A program made the position numbers and the translations under genes. Of a stretch of DNA of 64,000 nucleotides, positions 11,301 to 20,115 are shown piece by piece (the stretch's first letter is position 1; the number at the start of each line of letters is the position of its first letter). Under the pieces are notes generated by a model. It saw only the letters and a program-made list of their open reading frames with translations. It searched no databases and was not told the origin of the DNA. Source of the stretch: Cydia pomonella (taxonomy: Eukaryota > Arthropoda > Insecta > Lepidoptera > Tortricidae); NCBI RefSeq assembly GCF_033807575.1, contig NC_084711.1, forward strand, positions 1,860,001 through 1,924,000, read 5' to 3'.

Positions 11301-13562
11301 AGTTTCGCTGTCACGAATAATTGCGTGGTGGGGACCGTAATAACCGAAGTCAGGTTTATCAATTTTACTCAAGTGACCTAGTTCTTCGTACTCCTTGATA
11401 AAGTCGCAATATTGTTTTTTAAGAACTGGATTTTTATTTAATCTAGTTTCTATGTTTAAGAATCGTTTTTTAGCCATATTAAAACTATCGCCAAGTGCGG
11501 TTTCCGGATTTTCACGTAACGGCATTTTAACTAAGAATCGACCGTTATCTAAACGGCGCGTGTTATCTAAAAAGTGTTGTTCGCAAATATTATCGCTCTC
11601 GCTTTTAATGACGTTCGGTAATGAAATTTCTTCAAGCTCCCAAAACCGTGTGAGATCTTGTGAGATTTGTTTCGTAAAGCAACAACGCACAATCTCGTCC
11701 TCATCCGAATCAACGTCACCCACGGGCCCCGCGACCAACCAGCCTAGTTTTGAAGATTGAAGAACCGGCTTATTTGGTCCGAGTACGATTTTATCCGACG
11801 TCGTGATACTAAAGAAAAATTCAGCACTTAGTAGCAGATCGACTTCAGAAGGACGATAAAAACCAGGATCCGCCAGCTGTATATCCGCAGGTATGTTTAA
11901 TTTTGAGGTATCTACATAATTGTTAGGTAGGCTATCTATAAGATGCTCCACGACGAAACAACGAATATTAACTTCATAAGGACTCGTTAACGAACTTACA
12001 GTGAGCTCACATCGATCTGAGACATTAAATGATAATTTATTTAAGCCGTACACGCAAGCCGGTTTTTTGTTATTGTTAGAGAATCCTAACTTATTTTTCA
12101 TGCGTTCAGTTAAGAAACATCTCTGCGAACCAGGATCTAACATAGCTCGAACAATGTGAGATTTGTTATTTTCAACGTTCGTTATTTTAACTAAAGCTGT
12201 GCATAACAATACCTCCCGATCCGCTATCGCGTTCGCGGCGCACGCGCTGGCCGCGCTAATGACGGGCGCCGGGCCAGCTGTTTTATTATCAGCCTGTAAG
12301 GATAATGATTGATTATAATTATGTAATAATGTGTTATGTTTTTCCTTACAGACCTGACACGAACCGAGGCAGCATTGTTCGACGTTATGACCACGCCTCA
12401 AGCAGTTCAAGCAAAGATGTAACTTCAAGGCTTCGCTTGACCTACTTTCGACGTTCATGTCCTTGAACTTGACACACTCCGAGATCCTATGCGCGCCGTG
12501 GCACACCGGACACGTTGGCGGCGGCGGCGCCTTACTAAAGTGTGTTTGTTGTTTGCGGGATGCAGTTGCAGCAGCGACAAACGCCTTAGTAGCCTTAGGC
12601 TGTAGGTATTTATTTTCGGCTGGTTTATCGCTCCTGCATGCTACCATTGTTTCAAGTACATCGGCCCGAGTGCGCAAGAATTTCAAGAACTCGGATAATG
12701 CAGGCAAGTCTGTTAAGTTAGCCTTATATTCTTCCCACTTTCTTGACGTAGTGGGATCGAGTTTACTTGCGACTAAGTAGATGATTACGTCATCCCATGA
12801 ATCAGTCGGGCGGCCTAAAGATTTAAGGGCGCTTAGGTTTTTTGTAATGTGATCAATAAGAAATCGAATTGACCGATGAGATTCTCGAGTCTGCGGATCT
12901 ATGTTAAATAATGCCTTCATGTGATTATTTATAAGCAGATTTTTATTATCAAATCGTTCGCACAGTAATTCCCATGCCGTTTTGTAGTTTTTAGCTGTAA
13001 ATTCAAGTGATTTTATTACGACACTGGCACTGCCCTCTAACGAGGAGCGTAGATAATGATATTTATTTATGTCAGGAATGGACTCGTTCACATGGATCAT
13101 GGCGTCGAAGGTGTCGCGAAACTCCAACCATTTTAAGTAGTTTCCGTCAAAAGACGGGAGAGAAATGGTCGGTAAACGAATTTTACTAACAGGGCCCGTC
13201 TCGAAAGTCGATTGGGCTGTTCGTGCACCCTCGGAACCACGGTCCTCATTGTTTGTATGAGAGTCAATTATCTCTTGCGTGGCTGAGATGAGAGAAATGA
13301 ACTGCGTTTCTATGACGTCCCTTTCTTCCATCTGATCATCTAACTTATCACTTTTCATCTCAATTTGTGTTTGAATCGAGTCAAATTCCGAAAATAAAGT
13401 TTGTAATCTAGCCAATCGAAGACTTAATTCTTTAATTTGTAATGAAGTTATGTTTGAACGATCTATTTTTTGTATATTAGAAAGATAATCCTTATATTTT
13501 GTTACACGACCCTTATAGGTGCCTCTTTGACGTATTAATTCTTTTAAAGTTTCCTCTGACAT
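8325..13562 (-). CDS. BEL/Pao gag-pol polyprotein
   Basis: 1745 codons in one frame from ATG at 13562. From the N-terminus: a charged, probably coiled-coil start; a DUF1759-type gag segment (about 125-290, with LPSFDGNYLKWLEF); zinc-knuckle Cys/His clusters (about 349-410, CPVC...C and CLNC...HNVEQC); an A17-type aspartic protease with DPGS (about 472); reverse transcriptase (about 720-960) with the catalytic YYDD (about 877-880); RNase H with FVDAS (about 1045), IPKLELSG and WTDSS (about 1121); an integrase with an H-H-C-C zinc site (about 1359-1395) and a D-D-E core (LDFAGPF about 1427, CDNGTNF about 1495, GGIWEAA about 1542); and a DUF5641-like tail (about 1620-1720). The protein would form capsids, copy its RNA to DNA and integrate it. 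All key catalytic residues are visible and nothing is truncated. The last 12 or so codons are encoded by the LTR. Confidence 0.95.
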   Translation of the reverse strand: MSEETLKELIRQRGTYKGRVTKYKDYLSNIQKIDRSNITSLQIKELSLRLARLQTLFSEFDSIQTQIEMKSDKLDDQMEERDVIETQFISLISATQEIIDSHTNNEDRGSEGARTAQSTFETGPVSKIRLPTISLPSFDGNYLKWLEFRDTFDAMIHVNESIPDINKYHYLRSSLEGSASVVIKSLEFTAKNYKTAWELLCERFDNKNLLINNHMKALFNIDPQTRESHRSIRFLIDHITKNLSALKSLGRPTDSWDDVIIYLVASKLDPTTSRKWEEYKANLTDLPALSEFLKFLRTRADVLETMVACRSDKPAENKYLQPKATKAFVAAATASRKQQTHFSKAPPPPTCPVCHGAHRISECVKFKDMNVESRSSEALKLHLCLNCLRRGHNVEQCCLGSCQVCKEKHNTLLHNYNQSLSLQADNKTAGPAPVISAASACAANAIADREVLLCTALVKITNVENNKSHIVRAMLDPGSQRCFLTERMKNKLGFSNNNKKPACVYGLNKLSFNVSDRCELTVSSLTSPYEVNIRCFVVEHLIDSLPNNYVDTSKLNIPADIQLADPGFYRPSEVDLLLSAEFFFSITTSDKIVLGPNKPVLQSSKLGWLVAGPVGDVDSDEDEIVRCCFTKQISQDLTRFWELEEISLPNVIKSESDNICEQHFLDNTRRLDNGRFLVKMPLRENPETALGDSFNMAKKRFLNIETRLNKNPVLKKQYCDFIKEYEELGHLSKIDKPDFGYYGPHHAIIRDSETTKLRVVFDCSAKSSSQKSLNDIQYIGPVIQDELFDILIRFRQHKYVLSGDIQKMYRQIFLDESQRHLQLILWRDDKTKPLDVLRLNTVTYGTSSAPFLSARCLVQLANECPDKIVSEIIKHDFYYDDFLSGAESESNLRHIYELVKEKLASACFPIHKFRTNCPQIFEDDCTSTQSLDLNKQASVLGLIWFPDHDTLQFSVKLDKNSCAITKRVILSNTCKIFDPLGLLSACTIKLKILLQKLWILKLSWEDEVPIDVKKFWLKCLSIVHVLANLKVPRHVLCSSPTSIQMHCFVDASQTAYAACVYLRSTDGAGNVAVNLLCAKTRVASIRSILTIPKLELSGALLGARLAAKVTSALRCTVDRKVFWTDSSVALGWIRNKPKLFKAFVSNRVNDIHELTTRDSWRHVPTALNPADLASRGVEPGQLPELSLWWHGPSYLLHDESSWPQNIGSIDTNLPERKKQSDSSIFAMINIEQSPLIVFENYSKANKLKRIVAYIFRFIHNCKNPKTKTIGTLKLEEINNALTYLVKLSQKQTYATELSILLQGKKLKTKSYLLQLAVFVDGDSVIRVGGRLQNADCNYEKKHPVLLDGKHHFARLLMESEHLRLLHAGPQLLLSSIRDEFWPVGGRSLARSVVHKCVTCVRLRGEAMKPLMGNLPVDRVTSFYPFQVCGLDFAGPFMISSKKGKGNRITKCYLNIFVCFATKAVHLEAVSDLSTNAFILSLRRFVARRCRPHTIYCDNGTNFVGANNELARMLRSAQNSIYEFGNEEHIKFIFSPPYSPTFGGIWEAAVKSAKFHLKRIMGNASLTFEELSTLFSQIESILNSRPLTPFSSDPTDLSPLTPGHFLVGRPMTSLPSPPVCLKNPDRYQRIEQLRQHFWQRWRNEYLAELQQRTKWRQRQKELKVGDLVVFKEENTPPLKWRLGRALHLYPGADGVCRVADFTTQKGVVRRALNRVCPLPCMNDLENSSFQGGQGVNASAVKPVPEG
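8365..8377 (-). promoter_or_regulatory. polypurine tract for plus-strand priming
   Basis: On the element strand the sequence directly before the 3' LTR is AAGGGGGGCAGGG: purine-rich, with a single pyrimidine, and abutting the LTR start as expected. It also encodes part of the gag-pol C-terminus, so it is doubly constrained. Confidence 0.8.
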
Positions 13563-14472
13563 TTTAAGTTATTTATCTAAACTAAACACACTAATTTAAT
13601 CAAGGGCAAATAAATAATTAGATAGAATAACTTGTGCACTCAAACCCAATTAAAAGTCTTGACAACTGGTCCACCGGCACGTTGATTTGCAGCGAAGTAG
13701 GTAACGTGACGTGCACGTCAAGCTATGACGCGCCGCGTACGCCGTGCACGACAACACTCACAGCTTGGCACAGCAATGAGCGCAGAACTCTCGTAATCAC
13801 TGGAATGCACGGTTAGGACCGTTTGAGTTTAAAGAACACACTATTTTGCTGATTTAGGGAATAATCTAAATTATCTAAAAGATTGAAAATATATATTTTT
13901 TAACGTATCTCTTGTTATACTAGATTTAAGGTACTGAGAATTGTATATAGCAAATAATGTGTAGTTATTTTATTACCTAAATCAAGGTAGGTAGCTTAAA
14001 GCAAGATATGAAATGAAGAAGAAATATAAGATTTTGTAAGAATTATGCAGAATAAATGCAGTTGCTATGCAAAGCTGATGCAACACAAAATGGACGCTCG
14101 CTTATCGCACTGAGTAGATCCACCTATTTAATGCTCGCAATTTACGTAGTTCATGAATGCAAGTAGGCTTTTCTTAACTTTATGCACAGTAACGAATAAG
14201 CAGCGATTTTGATAGCTATAGCACTGATTAATTATTATTTTATCACGAATTATGAGCACTTCAAGGTCTAGACAAAACTGAGGGCTGAGCACTATATTCA
14301 CAAAAATTAAGGGGAATGGATCACAGGTGTTAAGGAAAATATAGGATGGGCTACTTTCCTGTATAATTGCGATGACGATCACTGGATGCAGGTGCAATTG
14401 TTGCAATCCGTATGGAATATTCCGCTCGCCCGTCGATCTTCCTTTAGATTATGGTACGTGGACATTGGTACA
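13563..14472 (-). other. untranslated leader of the BEL/Pao element
   Basis: About 910 bases lie between the primer site and the gag-pol ATG. The 60-92-codon frames here resemble nothing known. Such a leader would carry the packaging signal, but none can be identified by eye. Confidence 0.6.
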
Positions 14473-14490
14473 GTCCGGTCACGGTCGCCA
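14473..14490 (-). promoter_or_regulatory. tRNA primer-binding site (tRNA-Arg type)
   Basis: Two bases after the 5' LTR the element strand reads TGGCGACCGTGACCGGAC. This is complementary to a tRNA 3' end finishing in ...CACGGTCGCCA, which from memory matches insect tRNA-Arg with one mismatch. The tRNA identity is from recall; the TGG start and spacing are direct observations. Confidence 0.8.
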
Positions 14491-14492
14491 CT

Positions 14493-14720
14493 TGTCGGAG
14501 CTGTTATTAATGAACAGCTCAGCTGAGGGGTTGACTCTTCAAGAAAACTCCTGCTTCACGTTTACTTATTTTAATTTGGTATTTTACATGATTTAGGTAT
14601 GTATGAGGCGGTAGTTGAGAGCCGTGTGTGGTTTGCGCGGTGAGTGGTCGCCGCGCTCGTGACGTCATACTCCTCAGTCCTCACCCCTCCGGAACTGGTT
14701 TGACCGCTGATGCGTTAACA
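14493..14720 (-). repeat. 5' LTR of the BEL/Pao element
   Basis: 228 bp, identical to the left LTR. It would carry the promoter and the polyadenylation region; no TATA box or AATAAA is obvious on the element strand. It contains a TGACGTCA palindrome (14660-14667) and a hairpin at 14498-14520 near its downstream end. Confidence 0.95.
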
Positions 14721-14725
14721 GAGGT
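14721..14725. repeat. target-site duplication, right copy (GAGGT)
   Basis: Matches 8132-8136 exactly. Confidence 0.9.
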
Positions 14726-14933
14726 TGTATAGAAATGTTTATCTTGTGTGTTAAATAGGTATTTTTGTGTGAGGTGTATAAGTTTATGCATGTAGAAAAT
14801 ATTTATATTTGATTATTTTTCCTATTTCGCTGCCGCTACTCTATCGATCCGTGGTTGTCGATAAGTTTAGTTATTTTCATAGAAAAGTAGTAAAGATAGA
14901 AACATAGAGTAAATAAATATATTCGTCCGTGAT

Positions 14934-15275
14934 CTATATGAGTAAGAGATACGCCTCGCAAGTTACAAAGTCCAAGAGTGGATTTGGAATAAATGAGTTT
15001 AGTCAAGCACGGGAAATGCTGAACCTTTTGGTACCACATGACACCACAGCTATACGAATCACCATGAAACTTTGGCCCGTACCGAACTACTAACTAAACA
15101 CTAACCCGTTATCTCAAACCACACAAAACGCAGGCAAAACGCCGCCATTAGCATCGGCTGCGCCGCTTACGGCAAGCTTCGTTACCATACATTTGTGACG
15201 CCGCGTAATTTCATTCATTATGCCATCTATTCACTACGCTTACTATAATCGTCTTCACTCAACCAGTTTAGCATA
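14934..15275. repeat. direct repeat, unit 1
   Basis: Shares long nearly identical blocks with 15365-15697, about 430 bases downstream: GTCAAGCACGGGAAATGCT, CATGACACCACAGCTATACG, AATCACCATGAAACTTTGGC, CGTTATCTCAAACCACACAA and GTGACGCCGCGTAATTTCAT. A 20-30-base central segment differs. The family is unrecognised. Confidence 0.8.
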
Positions 15276-15364
15276 TTAGACATAGACACGAACATTTGAA
15301 CATTTTTATTCAACATCACCTCACACACACATCACATCACACAGATTCAGATCTTAGACCTATT

Positions 15365-15697
15365 TGTACGAGTGAGAGATATGCCTCGCACGTTACAAAG
15401 AGTGGTTTTGAAATATGTGAGTGTAGTCAAGCACGGGAAATGCTAAGCCAGTTGCTACCACATGACACCACAGCTATACGAATCACCATGAAACTTTGGC
15501 CCGTGCCGTACAGCCGCTCCACTAACCCGTTATCTCAAACCACACAAAACGCAGGGAAAACGCCGCCATTAGCATCGGCTGAGCCGCTTACGGCAAGCTT
15601 CGTTACCATACATTTGTGACGCCGCGTAATTTCATTCATTATGCCATCTATTCACTACGCTCACTATAATCGTCTTAATTTAACCAGTTTAGCTTGT
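15365..15697. repeat. direct repeat, unit 2
   Basis: Second copy of the unit at 14934-15275. A 107-codon frame (15296-15619) runs through it. Unit 1 does not keep an equivalent frame, because of small indels and substitutions, so coding is not supported. Confidence 0.8.
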
Positions 15698-16159
15698 AAC
15701 TTCGTCCGTAACAAAATGTATATATTCCGAGTTCATCGATATACTGGTTGACCTTGGACAGACGCTTGATTGTGGTTTGGGGTGATGAGAATAGCTCAGG
15801 ACAGGAATAGCTACGTCTCTGTTTTGAGATGACTATCAGCTTCTCCTTTATTAAAATGTTGTGTTTCAACTTTAGACTGTACATGAATATTTTAATATGG
15901 GAACAGTTAGTACATACCGCTAACCGGGGTGAATAGGGACAAAACTTAAAATGAGATTTATACTCGGTCAAGCAAATCTTGTCAGTAGAAAAACGCGGGT
16001 TAGCAACACTGTTCGAATAATTCCAAAATCGCGTGTAATCTGTGTTTTATCTGTGGAATGTGGATCGTCCATCTTGTTTGTTTACATTCTGAATCGGTGA
16101 TATTTCAAGAGAAATTTCTGCTCTCACCATTAAAATAAATACCAATATATTCAATACGA
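15698..16159. other. no gene or repeat seen
   Basis: Low-copy AT-rich DNA. The 98-codon minus-strand frame at 15675-15971 has no recognisable feature. Confidence 0.4.
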
Positions 16160-16345
16160 TTGTGCAAGCTTGTACCAAAAATGAGATTTTTTCCAAAAAC
16201 TTAGTCTGTGACAATGCGACGCAACTATTGTATTTGTTGTGATATATGAAACAGAAAAGCTATTTAGGTCACTTTAATGGAGATTTTACATTGCGCCTTC
16301 CATTTTTAATTACTTGGTCGTTATTAAAAACCTGAATTACGAGTA
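16160..16345 (-). repeat. dispersed repeat, inverted partner of 7165-7345
   Basis: Reverse complement of the 7.2-kb copy with a few substitutions and one or two small indels. The two copies face each other about 9 kb apart, on either side of the BEL insertion. Confidence 0.75.
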
Positions 16346-17238
16346 CTTATTAAATTCTAATTGGATTAAGCAAAGTCAAGATGCCTACAATGTTAGTACA
16401 ATCATGCTCGTTGACCTTTAACCATTAGAAAAATTTGAGGTTATGATAATTACTGGAAGATCCCGGAGAATTTTTAAGATAACGTGCAGTTTTTTTTTGT
16501 TTCTTGTTGGGATTTGATCAGTTTAATATTTATTTCTTTACTTGCTTTTAAAATTAAATATCAAGATATATTCCGTACAAGTCCATGAGAAACTCATTAG
16601 TGGGCAACACTCTTCGGAAAAATTAACTGACCACAATTCAAACCTGAAGGAGAATTAAAATTACGTTGTGAATTTGTGACATCAAAACGATATCTAAATT
16701 ATGTCAGTCGCGCGTGCTTTTTTTTACATTGTAATATCGCTAATAGTTTCTGAAATGAACGCCAAAACTAAGTTTTTATTGAAATTTAATGCTTAATTAT
16801 CGTTACAGAACTGTCAGTGATTAACTTTCCTTAACAGCTCATGCTAATTGTACACTATTTTCTGAAAACTCCCAGCTAGGTACAGCAAACTCGCCATTTC
16901 TCAAGTTTTCTCTGATTTAAAAGCATATCCGCGGGTTTGTTCGCGTTTCGATGAGTTGCTGCCATTACGTAAGTAAATATTTGCGGACTCGGGCCTGGAT
17001 TGACGGAGCCTGTTTATACGTCCTGTTTATATACGTACCCTGTGTTCATAGTTAGGTTTAATAGAGCTGAGACAACTTGTTGAGCGGAAAAATATTTAGT
17101 GGATACTTCGATCGCCTCGCATCGCTAACATCATGAATTATATGAGTAACACTCTTTACTGGCGATCGGTGTGACTTACCTCTTTGCAGAAGGGTTTAAG
17201 AATTGTTACTTAACAGTAGACAACGGTGAAAGCAATAG

Positions 17239-17286
<48 letters not shown>

Positions 17287-18313
17287 TTATGAAGTTACCT
17301 ATTCAATATTTTGTCTTATTCTGTCATATTGACTTACGTATTTGTAAAACAAGGATAAAATATAAATTAACTAATTGCGGGTTGTAACGTTTTACGAATA
17401 AGGGGCTAAATTGTCCTTGGATAAACATAAATACACGTGCAAGTAATTGGTATGCGAAAAATATTTTATTTTTGAAAACATAAGGAAAGAAAGAAAGGCG
17501 TTGGATCTATGCAAGTGTTAAATCAACGCGTCTGATAACGTCATTCATCTTTCCGCGCTGAATAATTAGAAAGAGCTTTATTTCTATTAAAGCAAAGCCC
17601 TAAAGTTTGTTCCAAAGATATTCCTTAAAAAGATTTCACTTCATAAATCTCTACTCCATCTAAAAACGTAATGCCGTCAGCCCATAACCGAATAATTACA
17701 AATATATCATCCAACTTTCTCTCAACCAACGTCCGGGCCCACAAACCTGAGGTTTTCCAAATTCCACCCTTCAAATTGTCATAAATTACGGTCCCCATTT
17801 GACTATTTCCGCCACACACTCTAAACTGACAATGTTCGAGCCTCTAACCTGAAATTGCCCAGAAAGTTGGCAAACTGAGCCTTAAAAAAACTTTTTGTTC
17901 GGACCAGCGCATCTTAACTCCAAATTGCCGGTAAATGAAAACGGACTCTGTGAAATGGTTATAAAGTGCGATTTGCGTTGTTACATTCATATGCCGAAGG
18001 TGCATTTTCCTGGAAGTTGAGTTCTTTGAGAGTCGTCTCACGTCTTTCGCCGGGTAGATCACGTCCTCGGCTGCCCTAGCGTTTATTATGCAATAGCTAA
18101 ATGTAATAGACATGTTCGGGCAAGCTGGGAATGGACAAAGTGCGCCATTTCTCAGGTCCAAGTGGTGCAATAGTTGGCTCGGCAAAATGAAAGTTTCAAC
18201 ACTTTCAACCACTATACTAACCAAGAATCAGGATCGAGGTATATAAACTTCTGATATTGAGGGGAAATATATGTTTGGAGTCATCGCATGCGGTGATTTT
18301 TTGCGGCGATGCA
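16346..18313. other. low-copy stretch with a TA microsatellite, no gene supported
   Basis: A pure (TA)n run lies at 17240-17282. Two minus-strand frames (17625-17819 and 17844-18224, 64 and 126 codons) fall in moderately GC-richer DNA, but they lack start context, splice-site logic or family resemblance, so I do not call genes. Nothing else stands out. Confidence 0.4.
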
Positions 18314-18487
18314 TATAAATAAATATTATAGGACATTATTACACATATTGACTAAGTCCTACAGTAAGCTCAATAAGGCTGATATTATAGGTACTTAGAC
18401 AACGATATAATACTCGTACTTAAATACATAGTACCTAAACACCCACGACTCAGGAACACATACATGCTCATTACACAAATAAATATA
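18314..18487 (-). mobile_element. SINE (family S1), head-truncated, minus orientation
   Basis: Contains the S1 body in reverse (TAGGACATTATTACACATAT, CAGTAAGCTCAATAAGGCT, GACTCAGGAACA) but stops before the tRNA-like head. Confidence 0.8.
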
Positions 18488-19382
18488 AAAACACAGAGAG
18501 AAATAAATATTACTAACTAGTTATGTATGTCCGCTACCGATTCCACGGAAATATTATTTAAAATTAAAATACACCATTACGGTATTAGTCTTTGTTCCTA
18601 GAATGCGTTAATATATCGAAGTAAAATACGGGCAATACTTAAACAGAAGGTATTGGATAAAAGTATTTTACTTTTACTGCGAAAATTACCTACAAATTCC
18701 AAACAACGGCTTTGCGCTAATGTTTCAGAAAATGTAAGGCCGCATTAGGCAACAAAACAAATGAAATCACCAAGCCCTAACGGATGGACCAATCCACGCA
18801 AGCGACAACTTGATCAGATGATTCTGCTGCTAATCTCTATTTCTCTCCATCAATATTAAGGGATTCTAAGATCCGGTATAATCACAGGGAGGGATTCCTC
18901 AATTTACCCTCTCATCCCCTGAGGCACGAAATAATCTAAGAAAATTGGGTAACACTTTTTCGTGATAAATATTGCACGGAAAATGGGTATTTTTGACGGT
19001 TACGAGAGCGGGCTTAGGCCAGGTTTTGTTGGATTACCGCAGTATTTTTTTATACTTTTTTTAGGGGATTAAAATGGAATAAGAATAAAATTTGCAACTA
19101 AGCATTGAATTAGGTTAGATTACTTTGAGCCAGGTAGGAAATCAAATTATAATTATGAATACCCATTTGTATGGGAAAATATAACAAGATTCTATCCTCC
19201 GGTCAGTTTTCGCCCAATAATAAACTAAGAGCATCTACTTAATATTGCATTGGTTATTATTATCTACCGGATCCATTGTCATTTGTACCTACGTTAGTTA
19301 TTCATGACTATCATATTAGATATTATTGGTTTCCTACTAAGACAATGGCTATGGGGAGATTTACCTTGAAAATATTATATAC
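18488..19382. other. no gene or repeat seen
   Basis: AT-rich low-copy DNA between two S1 SINE copies. Confidence 0.4.
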
Positions 19383-19602
19383 TAATTATTATAGGACATT
19401 ATTTTACTACACCAATTGCTTGAGTCCCACAGTAAGCTCAATAAGGCTCGTGTTGTGGGTACTTAGACAACGATATATATAAATACTTATATACATAAAA
19501 AAACACCCATGACTCAGGAACAAATATCCGTGCTCATCACACAAAAAAATGCTATTAACAGGATTTGAACCCGGGTCACTACCCACGGCCAGACAGGTCG
19601 TC
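19383..19602 (-). mobile_element. SINE (family S1), minus orientation
   Basis: Shows the 3' end (TATTATAGGACATTATTTTA), the body (CAGTAAGCTCAATAAGGCTC, CCATGACTCAGGAACAAATA) and part of the head (GGATTTGAACCCGGG, the B-box in reverse). The head carries an internal deletion between the B-box and the D-arm region. Confidence 0.85.
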
Positions 19603-19751
19603 ATACTCATCACTGTATGTCTTTACTTACAGTCAAGTGGGATAACTGGGGACAGAGGGGTAACTTTAGACAATTATCCTTAAGGCAAACACAGAGCAAA
19701 TTTTCTTTTAAAAACCAGTTACGTAAGCACCTGTCTAACTCGCTCCAAGTT

Positions 19752-20115
19752 AATAGAGGGGGGGGGGGTTAAGGTTGGCTGGAGTTGCAGACGTACATAG
19801 GCTACGGCAGGGTAGGCGAACCTTTATGCATCAACGTGCCATTTTTTCTAAAGAATGTTGAATGGGGTCATTGACGTGCCATCAAATAATTTTGACTTTG
19901 TGATTATTTGGAAAATAATAATAATAAATACTATCAAAACTCTTTATTAAATAAAGTAAACAAAAAAGGTACATTTTGGAATGTTTTTATTATACGCATA
20001 AATTAGTTTTTAACACATGTTTTATGATCGGCGACGTGCCCAAAATATTGTGCCTACCCTGGGCTACGGAGACTGTATACCATCAGGCAGGCCTGCTTAT
20101 TTGCCACCGACGTAG
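19752..20115 (+). mobile_element. LINE-3'-end-like repeat split by a MITE
   Basis: The repeat family of 3708-4065 in plus orientation: GGAGTTGCAGACGTACATAG, then the insertion at 19808-20061, then AGACTGTATACCATCAGGCA through TTTGCCACCGACGTAGTATA and an A run. Removing the insertion and one 8-bp duplication restores continuity with the other copies. Confidence 0.75.
19808..20061. mobile_element. hAT-type MITE with 8-bp target-site duplication
   Basis: 254 bp. Termini are CAGGGTAGGC and GCCTACCCTG, a perfect 10-bp inverted repeat. It is flanked on both sides by GGCTACGG (19800-19807 and 20062-20069), an exact 8-bp duplication as expected for hAT transposition. The interior is AT-rich with no reading frame, so it would need a transposase supplied elsewhere. 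Confidence 0.9.

Larger units (their letters stand above)
8137..14720 (-). mobile_element. complete BEL/Pao LTR retrotransposon
   Basis: A 6584-bp element read on the minus strand: 5' LTR (14493-14720), primer site (14473-14490), untranslated leader, one gag-pol frame (8325-13562), polypurine tract (8365-8377), 3' LTR (8137-8364). The two LTRs are identical by eye over 228 bp, begin TGT and end ACA, and are flanked by GAGGT duplications. Identical LTRs with an uninterrupted 1745-codon frame point to a very recent insertion of a potentially autonomous copy. The DUF1759-type gag, the fused protease-RT-RNase H-integrase order and the C-terminal DUF5641-like segment place it in BEL/Pao. No env-like frame is seen. 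Confidence 0.96.

Noticed and set aside
8530..13189. Plus-strand frames of 60-121 codons inside the BEL gag-pol region
   Set aside because: They are antisense shadows of the 1745-codon polyprotein and lack independent features.
15296..15619. 107-codon plus-strand frame
   Set aside because: Lies in one unit of a direct repeat; the other unit does not preserve the frame.
17240..17282. (TA)n run as a promoter TATA region
   Set aside because: A pure dinucleotide microsatellite with no gene downstream.
17844..18224. 126-codon minus-strand frame
   Set aside because: No recognisable domain, start context or splice signals, and not supported by neighbouring frames; could be chance.
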